Assembly (NCBI GenBank): GCA_029934845.1
Contig: JAOZLN010000027.1
Span: forward strand, 5,106 to 14,474
From: Candidatus Sabulitectum sp.
Lineage (GTDB): Bacteria > Fermentibacterota > Fermentibacteria > Fermentibacterales > JCC-6
Direction: 5' to 3'
DNA: 9,369 nt
The notes under the pieces were generated by a model. It did not search any database, was not told where the DNA came from, and saw nothing but the letters and a program-made list of their open reading frames with translations. This document shows positions 1-6,061 of the stretch, piece after piece. Positions within the stretch are counted from its first letter, which is position 1. Each line of letters starts with the position of its first letter. A program made the position numbers and the translations under genes.

Positions 1-630
1 TGGGAGGCAATCGCCCTTGATTTGGCAGAACTATCAGGAATTAGAGTTCCACAACGAAGACTTGAGTTTGTCAAAGGAAAGCATGTACTAATACTGAAAA
101 GATTTGATAGGGAAAGTTCCATACGAATTCCATTTTTATCAGGGATGAGCATGATTTCAGCTAATGACAACGAAACACACAGCTATTTGGAACTTGTCGA
201 TGCAATCAGGAGCCATGGTGCAGATCCTAGAACTGATATGCACGAGCTGTGGCGTCGAATTGTTTTTACAATCCTGATATCCAATGTAGATGATCATATG
301 AGAAATCATGGATTCTTGTATGATGGCAAAAGCGGATGGATTCTTTCTCCAGCATATGATCTTAACCCTACTCCAGTTGATATAGCTCCGAGAATTCTTG
401 CCTCGGCAATTAACATAGATGATCAAGAAGCATCTTTGGATTCAGCATTTGAAGTTTCCGAATATTTTGATATTGAAATTGAGAAAGCAAAAGAGTACGT
501 CCGTGAAATAGCTCTAGCAGTTTCTAGTTGGAACAGCAAAGCTAAAGCTTATGGAATATCAAGAATGGAAATTGATCGAATGTCTACAGCATTTGAGCAT
601 GAGGATTTGAACAAAGCACTGAGAGTTTAG
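1..630 (+). CDS. HipA-family serine/threonine kinase toxin, C-terminal part (5' end outside window)
   Basis: The frame is open from base 1, so the gene starts upstream; about 209 codons of a family usually above 400 residues are present. HipA proteins are kinases that act as toxins in HipBA-type toxin-antitoxin pairs; E. coli HipA phosphorylates glutamyl-tRNA synthetase and so causes growth arrest. The signature is the pair ISNVDDHMRNHGFL (catalytic Asp codon at 289-291, followed by the Asn of the DxHxxN motif) and LSPAYDLNP (metal-binding Asp about 23 residues later). An upstream KRFDR segment fits the preceding lobe. The HipB antitoxin and the N-terminal domain would lie outside the window. 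The DNA is more AT-rich than the genes after 938 (about 41% GC in the first 240 nt, against about 50% in two lines counted in the peptidase gene), which fits an acquired toxin-antitoxin module. The family is fairly sure; the substrate is unknown. Confidence 0.85.
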   Translation, partial: WEAIALDLAELSGIRVPQRRLEFVKGKHVLILKRFDRESSIRIPFLSGMSMISANDNETHSYLELVDAIRSHGADPRTDMHELWRRIVFTILISNVDDHMRNHGFLYDGKSGWILSPAYDLNPTPVDIAPRILASAINIDDQEASLDSAFEVSEYFDIEIEKAKEYVREIALAVSSWNSKAKAYGISRMEIDRMSTAFEHEDLNKALRV

Positions 631-781
631 ATATTGCATCAATCACCAGGGATACTCTTGCTAAATCGAATCCAAGCTCTTTCATTAAGACAGTAATTAT
701 CGAATATGAACTATTTTACTGTACGGTCTTTATTTACAGACATCTTTTGTCAAATGGCCCAGCGACCCCTAAGCATTTTAT

Positions 782-805
782 TGGCACCCCGAAAAGAATT
801 CGAAC
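782..805 (-). other. tRNA 3'-end-like fragment, possible attachment-site remnant
   Basis: Read on the minus strand this holds GTTCGAAT (T-loop consensus), five bases TCTTT, seven bases TCGGGGT, then G and a terminal CCA, which is the spacing of a tRNA from T-loop to 3' end. The five bases on the other side of the loop (ACATG) do not pair with TCTTT, and no matching acceptor strand lies about 70 nt upstream, so it is not a working tRNA. Integrases of islands and phages commonly use tRNA 3' ends and leave such partial copies. The place, between an AT-rich toxin gene and higher-GC genes, suits an island border. A chance match remains possible. Confidence 0.3.
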
Positions 806-925
806 ATGTAAAGAAACAGAAGAAACACCATGGTTATATCTATTGGAGACCAGCAAATGCTATTTTGTTCCTACTCTTACAACAGGATTTGTTCTATAGT
901 AAGAATAGCCAAAATAACCAAACAA

Positions 926-930
926 AGGAG
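926..930 (+). promoter_or_regulatory. Shine-Dalgarno fixing the start of the C69 dipeptidase
   Basis: AGGAG lies 7 nt before the ATG at 938. This makes that ATG the start rather than the in-frame ATG at 830, which has no ribosome site and would place 36 hydrophilic residues before the signal peptide. Confidence 0.8.
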
Positions 931-937
931 AACCTGT

Positions 938-2662
938 ATGGGTAAATATCTTAACTTGTTGTGGATCGTTGCTGGTGTTGCAGCTGCCTGCACCACCATT
1001 ATCGTTACCCCGGGGGCATCAGAGGATGGGTCAATGTATGTAACACATTCGGACGACAACGAACTGTCCGATCAAAGACTGGTGTTTGTTCCAGCTGCTG
1101 ATCATGAGCTCGGCTCAATGCGGCCTGTTTATTGTTCTGCCTGCGCCCTGGGAGAATTTCCACAGTACAACAGCTTCTCCTACCCCCGTATTGTCTGTGA
1201 TGAACGCGGCTCAACATACAACACACCGGATTACGCAAGTAGCATCCCCCTTGGAGAAATCCCGCAAGTTGAGCATACATACGCATATTTTGATGGTAGT
1301 TACGGTGTTATGAACGAACACCAGTTGATGATAGGTGAGTGCACCTGCGGTGTGAAAATGCAGCTCGGACCCGAACCAGGCAAAAGAATCTTTTATTCTG
1401 CAGAGTTATCCAGAGTGGCACTTGAACGATGTACTACTGCCAGAGATGCTGTTCTGTTAATAGGCTCACTTATTGATGAATACGGTTATTGGGGAACCGG
1501 TGAAACTTTGCTTATAGGAGACCCGGAGGAAGCCTGGGTAATGGAAATGTGTTGTGGAACCTCGGACAGTACCAGCGGGATGTGGGTAGCGCAGAAGGTT
1601 CCGGATGGTGAAGTTTTTGTTGCTGCAAATGAATTCAGGATCAGGGATGTTTCAGACGATGAATCTGTTTTTCTGCACTCTTCCAACCTGTTTGATCAAT
1701 GCGAGGCTCTGGGCTGGTGGAGCCCGGCTGAAGGCGAAATGGACTGGCTCAGGACCGTAAGCGAAGGTGAATACAACCATCCGTACTACAGCTTAAGAAG
1801 AGTCTGGCGGGTAATGACCTTCGTTGCTCCTTCTCGTGAGTTAAGCCCATGGGTAGAGGATGGATTCACCCGATACTACCCATTCAGCATCTCACCGGAT
1901 CAGCCTCTGGCTCTTCGAGATGTAATGAGGCTTCATCGGGACCATTACGAAGGCACACAATTCGACATGACTGCCGGTACAGCAGCGGGACCTTTCGGAT
2001 ACCCCTACCGGTTTTATGGCCCTGCAGATGGAAGCGGAGATGTGAACAACCCTGACCGACCACTGGAAGGTGCATGGGAAAGACCACTCTCTGTGGATTA
2101 CTGCGGCTATGTTTATGTGAATCAGGGAAGATCATGGCTGCCAGACCCCATTGGAGGGATCACCTGGTTCGGACCGGACAAACCAGCTGAAACCTGCTTT
2201 GTGCCATTCTACTGCGGAGTAAGTGATCTGCCGGATCTTTACCAGACTTGCAACCCCGGCATCTATTCCAGAGAGAGTGCCTGGTGGGCATTTAACTTCG
2301 TCGCCAACTGGGCGGCTGTTAAATACAGCTATATGAGAAAGGATATCGAGGAAATACAGGAAGCGATAGAAATACAGGAAATTGCTGAAATTGCCATCTC
2401 CGATGTCCGCGCTCTTGATATCTTTAATGCTTCCGGGTCTTATGAAAGTATTGAATTTGTTACTGATTTCTGTGCATCAAACGCTGACAGTGTTGTTACT
2501 GCATGGTGGAATTTTGCAGATCTTATGATAGTAAAGTATGATGACGGATACATCAACAGCCCCGGACACATGGCTCACGAGATTGGTTACCCGCAGGCAT
2601 GGCTTGATGAATCGGGATGGCCACAAGGGCCTGTATCATATACCGACCATCAGGAAAACTAA
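938..2662 (+). CDS. Secreted C69-family dipeptidase (peptidase family U34/C69)
   Basis: 574 residues, starting at the ATG behind AGGAG. C69 enzymes are N-terminal-nucleophile (Ntn) hydrolases that cleave dipeptides using a Cys exposed at the mature N-terminus. Residues 5-17 form a short hydrophobic signal-like segment ending in VAAA, followed directly by Cys18 in ACTTIIVTPGAS, the family's nucleophile motif (CTT.. ..AS). Further family marks are THSDDNE (about 36-42), YGVMNEHQLMIGECT (122-136), and GETLLIGDPEEAWVMEMC in the middle. A C-terminal tail of about 70 residues contains a Glu/Ile-rich helix (KDIEEIQEAIEIQEIAEI). The N-terminus implies export to the periplasm or outside, and the many cysteines fit an oxidised location. 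Only 37 nt separate its stop from the next candidate start, so the small frame at 2700 could be cotranscribed. Family call is sure; exact specificity is not. Confidence 0.92.
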   Translation: MGKYLNLLWIVAGVAAACTTIIVTPGASEDGSMYVTHSDDNELSDQRLVFVPAADHELGSMRPVYCSACALGEFPQYNSFSYPRIVCDERGSTYNTPDYASSIPLGEIPQVEHTYAYFDGSYGVMNEHQLMIGECTCGVKMQLGPEPGKRIFYSAELSRVALERCTTARDAVLLIGSLIDEYGYWGTGETLLIGDPEEAWVMEMCCGTSDSTSGMWVAQKVPDGEVFVAANEFRIRDVSDDESVFLHSSNLFDQCEALGWWSPAEGEMDWLRTVSEGEYNHPYYSLRRVWRVMTFVAPSRELSPWVEDGFTRYYPFSISPDQPLALRDVMRLHRDHYEGTQFDMTAGTAAGPFGYPYRFYGPADGSGDVNNPDRPLEGAWERPLSVDYCGYVYVNQGRSWLPDPIGGITWFGPDKPAETCFVPFYCGVSDLPDLYQTCNPGIYSRESAWWAFNFVANWAAVKYSYMRKDIEEIQEAIEIQEIAEIAISDVRALDIFNASGSYESIEFVTDFCASNADSVVTAWWNFADLMIVKYDDGYINSPGHMAHEIGYPQAWLDESGWPQGPVSYTDHQEN

Positions 2663-2699
2663 TGAAATCACTAAGAGCGAATACTGCAGGTTATACAAA

Positions 2700-2846
2700 A
2701 TGATCACAAAAACAATGGATTCGATTACGCCTGTTCCTGAAGAGATCGAGGAAAAGGATGCTGAAAAGAAACCGGAAGGTTGTTGAGGGGGCGATGACAA
2801 GGGTCAGGTGACCCCGGAAGATACATCTAAAAATAGCTGCTGCTAA
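2700..2846 (+). CDS. Candidate small selenoprotein (in-frame TGA at 2784-2786 as Sec); otherwise a 28-codon ORF ending at that TGA
   Basis: From ATG 2700 the frame encodes 28 residues, MITKTMDSITPVPEEIEEKD then AEKKPEGC, and meets TGA at 2784. Reading through gives GGDDKGQVTPEDTSKNSCC and a TAA at 2844-2846. The character is the same on both sides of the TGA: acidic and Lys-rich, with Gly and Asp. As selenocysteine the TGA would give a Cys28-Sec29-Gly-Gly redox-type pair, with Cys47-Cys48 at the end. A hairpin with SECIS geometry follows (separate entry). The start is supported only by a partial GCAGG nine nt upstream. No signal peptide or known domain is seen, and I recognise no family. Alternatives are a short ORF ending at TGA, a decayed gene, or noise downstream of the dipeptidase. 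Needed but not visible here: selA, selB, selC and selD in the genome. Confidence 0.4.
2784..2815 (+). promoter_or_regulatory. Bacterial SECIS-like element downstream of in-frame TGA
   Basis: Nineteen nucleotides after the TGA begins the loop of a perfect 5-bp hairpin: GGGTC (2801-2805), loop AGGT (2806-2809), GACCC (2810-2814). Bacterial SECIS elements lie inside the coding region just after the UGA, with the apical loop roughly 16-37 nt downstream, an upper stem of at least 4 bp, and a G among the first two loop bases. All of these hold here, and the loop resembles the AGGUCU loop of E. coli fdhF. No T-run follows the hairpin on either strand, which argues against an intrinsic terminator. 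A GGGG/CCCC pairing (2787-2790 with 2812-2815) could compete. Confidence 0.4.
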
Positions 2847-3544
2847 ACATCCGGGCCGAAGAACTCGATCTGTAAGTTAACCTGTGATGTGCGTCCAGGT
2901 GGTATTGGCGGTATGCTGGCGCTGTTAAGAGCATGAGTTACTGCTCTGTCAAAAGCGTTGTCTCCGCTGGTTCTTACCACTTCGTAGCTGTGGGAACCAT
3001 CCAGCTTTACGGTAAAGCTTATCTGATAGCTTTGAGAAGGATTTACAGATGTTCTGAAATTTCTTCTTATTGCACTGAACACCCTGCCCTCGTAGCTGGC
3101 AGGACCAGGTGCACCGCTTCCGGCTTCCCCTTCTGCTCCCACTCCCATAAATTCAGTATTCTGCTGGGGAGCGGTTTCCTGCTGCACCTCTTCAACCGGC
3201 TCCGGAATTATTTCCTCTACCTCTTGAACCTCAACCACCTCAGACTCCACAGGATCCTCGATAACTTCTACTACCTCTATCTCTTCCTGTATCTCTTCCA
3301 CCGGGTCCGGGATTATTTCTTCAACAATCTCTGCAGGGGTGTCTCCAGTGTCCAGAACGATCATTTCCACAGACACAAATTCACCGCCGCCCATGGGAGC
3401 AGTCTCACTGCTGCCAGTAAATAATCCCACCAGAACAAGCAGAAGAAGAACTCCGGTGTGTATACCGGCGGAGAGGTAAAGATCGCTTCTTTTTCCGGAA
3501 CTCTGTACGCCTGGCAGCTTAAGAAATGGATTACTCGATTCCAC
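2843..3544 (-). CDS. TonB/TolA-type energy transducer protein
   Basis: 233 residues from GTG at 3544. That start has AGGAG 7 nt upstream and overlaps the exbD end by 14 nt; the longer frame to 3634 would lie inside exbD. Residues 26-43 form one membrane anchor preceded by SGKR (16-19). Ser25 and His29 sit in the SxxxH arrangement of TonB anchors, with Leu36 at the position of the conserved Leu and Gly40 in place of the last Ser. Residues 45-150 are a periplasmic linker rich in Glu, Val and Pro with a near-repeat (EEIIPDPVEEIQ at 75-86, EEIIPEPVEEVQ at 110-121). Residues 151-233 resemble the TonB/TolA C-terminal fold (FSAIRRNF, FTVKLDG, VVRTSG, FDRAV, IPPIPP). It passes proton-motive energy from ExbB/ExbD to the outer membrane. 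As the last gene of the operon it could work as TonB or TolA; no TolB or Pal gene is present to decide. Confidence 0.85.
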   Translation of the reverse strand: MESSNPFLKLPGVQSSGKRSDLYLSAGIHTGVLLLLVLVGLFTGSSETAPMGGGEFVSVEMIVLDTGDTPAEIVEEIIPDPVEEIQEEIEVVEVIEDPVESEVVEVQEVEEIIPEPVEEVQQETAPQQNTEFMGVGAEGEAGSGAPGPASYEGRVFSAIRRNFRTSVNPSQSYQISFTVKLDGSHSYEVVRTSGDNAFDRAVTHALNSASIPPIPPGRTSQVNLQIEFFGPDV

Positions 3545-3944
3545 TTGCAGACTCCTGAATAAGACCGACATTCGCATATCCCCCACGCCTGAGCTCTGTA
3601 AGGGCACCAGCGAGTATTGCATACTGTACTTCACCGTCAGCTCTTAGATACGCATCGGTTCTGCCGGAGGTAATAGCTGCTTCAGCAAGAGAAGAGAGGT
3701 CTTCCGGAGCGATAACTTCACCGGCCACAGTCATGTTTCCCAGTCTGTCCATCTCTACAACAAGAGAAGTACCCGGGTCCAGTCTTTGAATGATCTGTCC
3801 CTGATCGGTGGATGGAGGCGTAACATCCGTACTTCTCTGCATAACCGGAGCACTCAACATAAAGATAACAAGCAGTACGAATGTGACATCTACAAGATTA
3901 GTGACATTTATTGATGAGAACTGCCTGTACCCTTGCCTTATCAT
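3531..3944 (-). CDS. exbD: ExbD/TolR-family biopolymer transport protein
   Basis: 137 residues. ExbD/TolR proteins form, with ExbB/TolQ, the proton channel that powers TonB or TolA. The single membrane helix covers about residues 17-35 (LVDVTFVLLVIFMLSAPVM) and contains Asp19, the proton-carrying Asp found in this position throughout the family. The remaining 100 residues are the periplasmic domain, with the strands LVVEMDRLGNMTV and AYLRADGEVQYAILAGALTEL and a final YANVGLIQ, as in ExbD/TolR folds. The length is typical (about 130-145). The ATG overlaps the exbB stop by 4 nt (ATGA on the coding strand), and the 3' end carries the ribosome site of the TonB gene, so all three should be translationally coupled. 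ExbD versus TolR cannot be told from sequence alone. Confidence 0.93.
   Translation of the reverse strand: MIRQGYRQFSSINVTNLVDVTFVLLVIFMLSAPVMQRSTDVTPPSTDQGQIIQRLDPGTSLVVEMDRLGNMTVAGEVIAPEDLSSLAEAAITSGRTDAYLRADGEVQYAILAGALTELRRGGYANVGLIQESASGIE
3552..3556 (-). promoter_or_regulatory. Shine-Dalgarno for the TonB gene, inside exbD
   Basis: On the minus strand AGGAG stands 7 nt before the GTG at 3544-3542 and lies within the last codons of exbD. It decides for the internal GTG over the upstream in-frame ATG codons, which have no such site. Confidence 0.7.
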
Positions 3945-4609
3945 TGTATTGATCCTCTTCGGCAGACATCCACCAGTTCGCTTAGGAATCTATCCATTTC
4001 TCCTGCAAGGTCATCGACTTTACCAACAGCGTAGTTGTAAAAGACATTGGCAGGGATTGCCGCAAGAAGACCGGCAACTGTTGTGGTCAGCGCAACAGCT
4101 ACTCCAGCGCCAACAGCACTGATATCTGCAACTCCCGCTTCGCGCATGGCGATAAAACTTGTAAGAACTCCCCATACGGTTCCAAGGAGACCCAAGAGGG
4201 GACTGACGCTGGTCACAGTGGCGAGAAAGCCGAGATTTCTACTTCTGTGTGCCAGATCCTCGCTTGCCTCTCTTTCCAGAGCGCTGTGCAGAATGGCTAC
4301 TTCGTCCCTGTTCAGGGGTTCATCACGGCCCTGATCTTTCCTGCGACCAAGATACCTTCCAGCCTCTGTGTACATTCTTGCCAGTGGGCCCATGTCTCCT
4401 GAGCTCTTAACAAAATCTCCGCCCGGCGGGCGACCTGTGGTCCTCAAGGCCTCCATAAATACCCTTGAAGCACTCATGATCCTTCGCAGTTCCTTTAGTT
4501 TTGCAATTGCTACCGCCCATGAACCAATGGAAAGAAAAAGAATCAGAAGAAGGATGAATTTAGTAAAACCATCTGAACCTGTTACCGTTGACCAGACCTG
4601 ACTCAGCAT
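3941..4609 (-). CDS. exbB: ExbB/TolQ/MotA-family proton channel protein
   Basis: 222 residues, the usual length of ExbB/TolQ. Three hydrophobic helices are seen: about 17-38 (FILLLILFLSIGSWAVAIAKL), about 126-150 (LGFLATVTSVSPLLGLLGTVWG) and about 163-187 (AVGAGVAVALTTTVAGLLAAIP). Between helices 1 and 2 lies a charged cytoplasmic stretch of about 85 residues. The segments SPLLGLLGTVWGV and ALTTTVAGLLAAIPA are family hallmarks and supply the Thr residues that line the proton path. Five copies with two ExbD form the inner-membrane motor in known systems. The ATG lies one base after the ridA stop (TAG-A-ATG), and the purine-rich ribosome site AAGAGAGAT lies inside the ridA end. Its stop overlaps the exbD ATG. 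TolQ is an equally good name. Confidence 0.93.
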   Translation of the reverse strand: MLSQVWSTVTGSDGFTKFILLLILFLSIGSWAVAIAKLKELRRIMSASRVFMEALRTTGRPPGGDFVKSSGDMGPLARMYTEAGRYLGRRKDQGRDEPLNRDEVAILHSALEREASEDLAHRSRNLGFLATVTSVSPLLGLLGTVWGVLTSFIAMREAGVADISAVGAGVAVALTTTVAGLLAAIPANVFYNYAVGKVDDLAGEMDRFLSELVDVCRRGSIQ

Positions 4610-4610
4610 T

Positions 4611-5006
4611 CTATCTCTCTTTCAGTATTGCCACGGCTTCTATTTCAACCATGGCACCAAGTGGAAGTTTTACGACCTGGTAAGCTGCCCGTGCAGGGTA
4701 AGGTTCACTGAAGAACTGGGCATACACCCCATTAACCGCACCGAAATCATCCATATCTGCAAGAAGAATTGTGGTTTTTACTATGTCGTCCAGAGATCCT
4801 CCGGCCTGGGTGACTATTGCTTTAACACTGTTCAAAGCCAGACGGGTCTGATCTTCAACAGTTTCTACCAGTCTCTTCTTCTTAAGGTCCATACCAAGCT
4901 GCCCGCTGATAAACACAATTGAATTTGAAACAACTCCCTGACTGTATGGACCAACTGGTTCCGAAGCACCACTTGAAAACAGGGCGATCTTTGATTCTTC
5001 CTTCAT
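4611..5006 (-). CDS. ridA: RidA-family reactive intermediate deaminase (YjgF/YER057c/UK114)
   Basis: 131 residues, the usual family length. RidA hydrolyses reactive enamine/imine intermediates (such as 2-aminoacrylate released by PLP enzymes acting on serine or threonine) to 2-oxoacids and ammonia, protecting PLP enzymes. Marks in order are GPYSQGV (19-25), FISGQLGMD (32-40), N59 and V61 in LALNSVKAI, and the signature YPARAAYQVVKLPLGAMVEI with catalytic-type Arg106 (Arg105 in E. coli) and Glu121. A strong GGAGGG lies 5 nt before the ATG. The protein is cytosolic and would form trimers. It sits between the sensor gene (57 nt upstream) and exbB (1 nt downstream), so it is cotranscribed with the motor genes. 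Arg106 indicates the true deaminase (RidA) type rather than subfamilies lacking it. Confidence 0.95.
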   Translation of the reverse strand: MKEESKIALFSSGASEPVGPYSQGVVSNSIVFISGQLGMDLKKKRLVETVEDQTRLALNSVKAIVTQAGGSLDDIVKTTILLADMDDFGAVNGVYAQFFSEPYPARAAYQVVKLPLGAMVEIEAVAILKER

Positions 5007-5011
5007 GCAAA

Positions 5012-5017
5012 CCCTCC
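5012..5017 (-). promoter_or_regulatory. Strong Shine-Dalgarno for ridA
   Basis: GGAGGG on the minus strand, 5 nt before the ATG at 5006. It lies in a 57-nt gap after the sensor gene, the largest gap in the operon, so ridA has its own strong initiation and could also have an internal promoter. A TATATA stretch is present in this gap without a clear -35. Confidence 0.7.
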
Positions 5018-5063
5018 ATAACAGCTGTAAACTATATACGACTTCAAACGTGTTTCTGTTCCA

Positions 5064-6053
5064 TTAACGCATGAGTGCAGTATTCAGTGATTCAAAAAGT
5101 TCTCGAACAGTATACGGTTTTGGAAGAGCTGCTTTGAAGCCGAACGAACTGTATTCTATCATAATTTCGCTGCCGGAAAACCCACTGGAAAGAATGCATA
5201 CAGCATTCTGATCAATTTTTAAAAGATCCCTTATTAATACAGCACCTCCGGCTTCACCATCAATGGTAAGATCCATGATCACAGCATGGTATGGCTCTTT
5301 GCTTTTCATGGAGTTTCTGTATTTGTTAAGAAGCGCTTTTCCGTCCATAACCGTATCCACTCTGTAGCCCAGTGTAATAAGCATTCCAACCGTTGTCTGT
5401 GAAACGAACTTATTTTCCTCCAGAAGCAAAAGCCTTCCAGGTCCAGGTTCATCTACCGTAACAGGTTGTCTTCTTTCCGGCGAACGTGTTTCTTCAGGAA
5501 TCTGAACCGGTGTAACCTCTCCCCTGGAAAATGCCAGCATCTTTGAGGTAATTTCCCTTACTCTAATGGTTCCTTCTTCAGCATTCTTTAACAGCTCTTC
5601 ACGAACTTTCCCTGTGACCTCGTCCTCACGAAGAATGCTCAACGAACCTAGAATGCCGGTAAGTATGTTGTTTAAATCGTGGGCAATATCCCCTATAAGA
5701 ATTTTCAGTGCGGCACTTCTTGCATTGCCTGCTTCAGATCCATCAGAGGAAACATCAAAGAGGGTGAGAAAATGGCTTCTCTTACTGTGCTCAAGAATAT
5801 GACTTGCCAGAATTACAACATCAGAGATCTCTCCTGAAGAGCGGTGAAAACGACTGACAAAATAGTTCTTTTCTCCTATACACAGCTGGGTCTTTCTGCA
5901 ATCAGTATTAAGGAAATCAGAAACATTTCTTCCCTTGATATCCTCTTTCCCCAGCCCGATGAAATTGCTTGCAGCACCATTACAGTCAACGATCAAGCAC
6001 GAATCATCCAACTGTAAAACAGGAGAATTCTCATTTTGCAAAGACAAAGACAT
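5064..6053 (-). CDS. PAS-HisKA-receiver hybrid regulator lacking a histidine-kinase ATPase domain
   Basis: 329 residues from ATG 6053, chosen because GAGG lies 6 nt upstream; a GTG at 6065 in the same frame would overlap the NUDIX stop by 4 nt and is possible. Residues about 10-95 look like a PAS sensor domain (VLQLDDSCLIVDCNGAA, IKGRNVSDFL). Residues about 116-178 are a HisKA dimerisation helix pair with the H-box GDIAHDLNNILTGILGSL and phospho-acceptor His125. The C-terminal 125 residues are a receiver domain: acidic pair Glu212-Glu213, phospho-acceptor Asp261 in AVIMDLTI, Ser289/290 in ILSSG, and Lys312 in LPKPY. The N, G1 and G2 boxes of the HATPase domain are absent: AFSRGEV leads through a Pro/Glu-rich linker of about 30 residues to RLLLLEEN. 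It has no membrane helix and is cytosolic. It cannot autophosphorylate by the usual route. It may be a degraded hybrid kinase or a dimerising response regulator. Confidence 0.85.
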   Translation of the reverse strand: MSLSLQNENSPVLQLDDSCLIVDCNGAASNFIGLGKEDIKGRNVSDFLNTDCRKTQLCIGEKNYFVSRFHRSSGEISDVVILASHILEHSKRSHFLTLFDVSSDGSEAGNARSAALKILIGDIAHDLNNILTGILGSLSILREDEVTGKVREELLKNAEEGTIRVREITSKMLAFSRGEVTPVQIPEETRSPERRQPVTVDEPGPGRLLLLEENKFVSQTTVGMLITLGYRVDTVMDGKALLNKYRNSMKSKEPYHAVIMDLTIDGEAGGAVLIRDLLKIDQNAVCILSSGFSGSEIMIEYSSFGFKAALPKPYTVRELFESLNTALMR

Positions 6054-6061
6054 GGACAACC

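Larger units (their letters stand above)
631..937. other. AT-rich intergenic region without a convincing gene
   Basis: This stretch separates the HipA gene from the C69 dipeptidase. It is very AT-rich in places (17 G+C of 60 in 661-720). A 79-codon frame at 706-945 runs into the peptidase start, has no Shine-Dalgarno and no recognisable domain, so it is not called. No terminator hairpin with a U-tract was found after the HipA stop. A TATAGT hexamer at 895-900 could serve as a -10 box for the dipeptidase, but no -35 sits at proper spacing. A tRNA-3'-end-like fragment at 782-805 is listed separately. Confidence 0.5.

Noticed and set aside
782..860. A working minus-strand tRNA gene
   Set aside because: The T-stem halves (ACATG and TCTTT) do not pair, and no anticodon arm or 5' acceptor strand is found at the right distance.
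603..899. Open plus-strand frame of about 98 codons between stops, without ATG
   Set aside because: No credible start or SD. It translates the tRNA-like fragment as GTPKRIRTC, a peptide of the kind produced when tRNA 3' ends are read in antisense, so it is not evidence of a gene.
706..945. 79-codon plus-strand frame in the gap before the dipeptidase
   Set aside because: No Shine-Dalgarno, no recognisable domain, and its end overlaps the well-supported dipeptidase start; the AT-rich DNA makes the frame unremarkable.
985..993. Lipoprotein signal on the C69 dipeptidase (Cys18)
   Set aside because: Ala occupies the -3 position where lipoboxes usually have Leu, and the Cys is in the family's catalytic motif, so it must stay free.
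2662..2703. 13-codon ORF overlapping the dipeptidase stop and, by ATGA, the candidate selenoprotein start, with AGGA upstream
   Set aside because: Too short to call. It could couple translation from the dipeptidase to the small frame, but nothing else supports it.
2784..2786. TGA recoded genome-wide (code 4 or 25)
   Set aside because: The NUDIX, exbB, C25 and transporter genes all end at TGA at their expected lengths, so TGA is a normal stop here.
2801..2814. The GGGTC/GACCC hairpin as an intrinsic terminator between convergent genes
   Set aside because: No run of T follows on either strand and the stem has only 5 bp; the SECIS reading fits its position better.
2933..3424. 163-codon plus-strand frame
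   Set aside because: It is the antisense shadow of the TonB-like gene, whose Glu/Pro/Val codons leave this frame free of stops.
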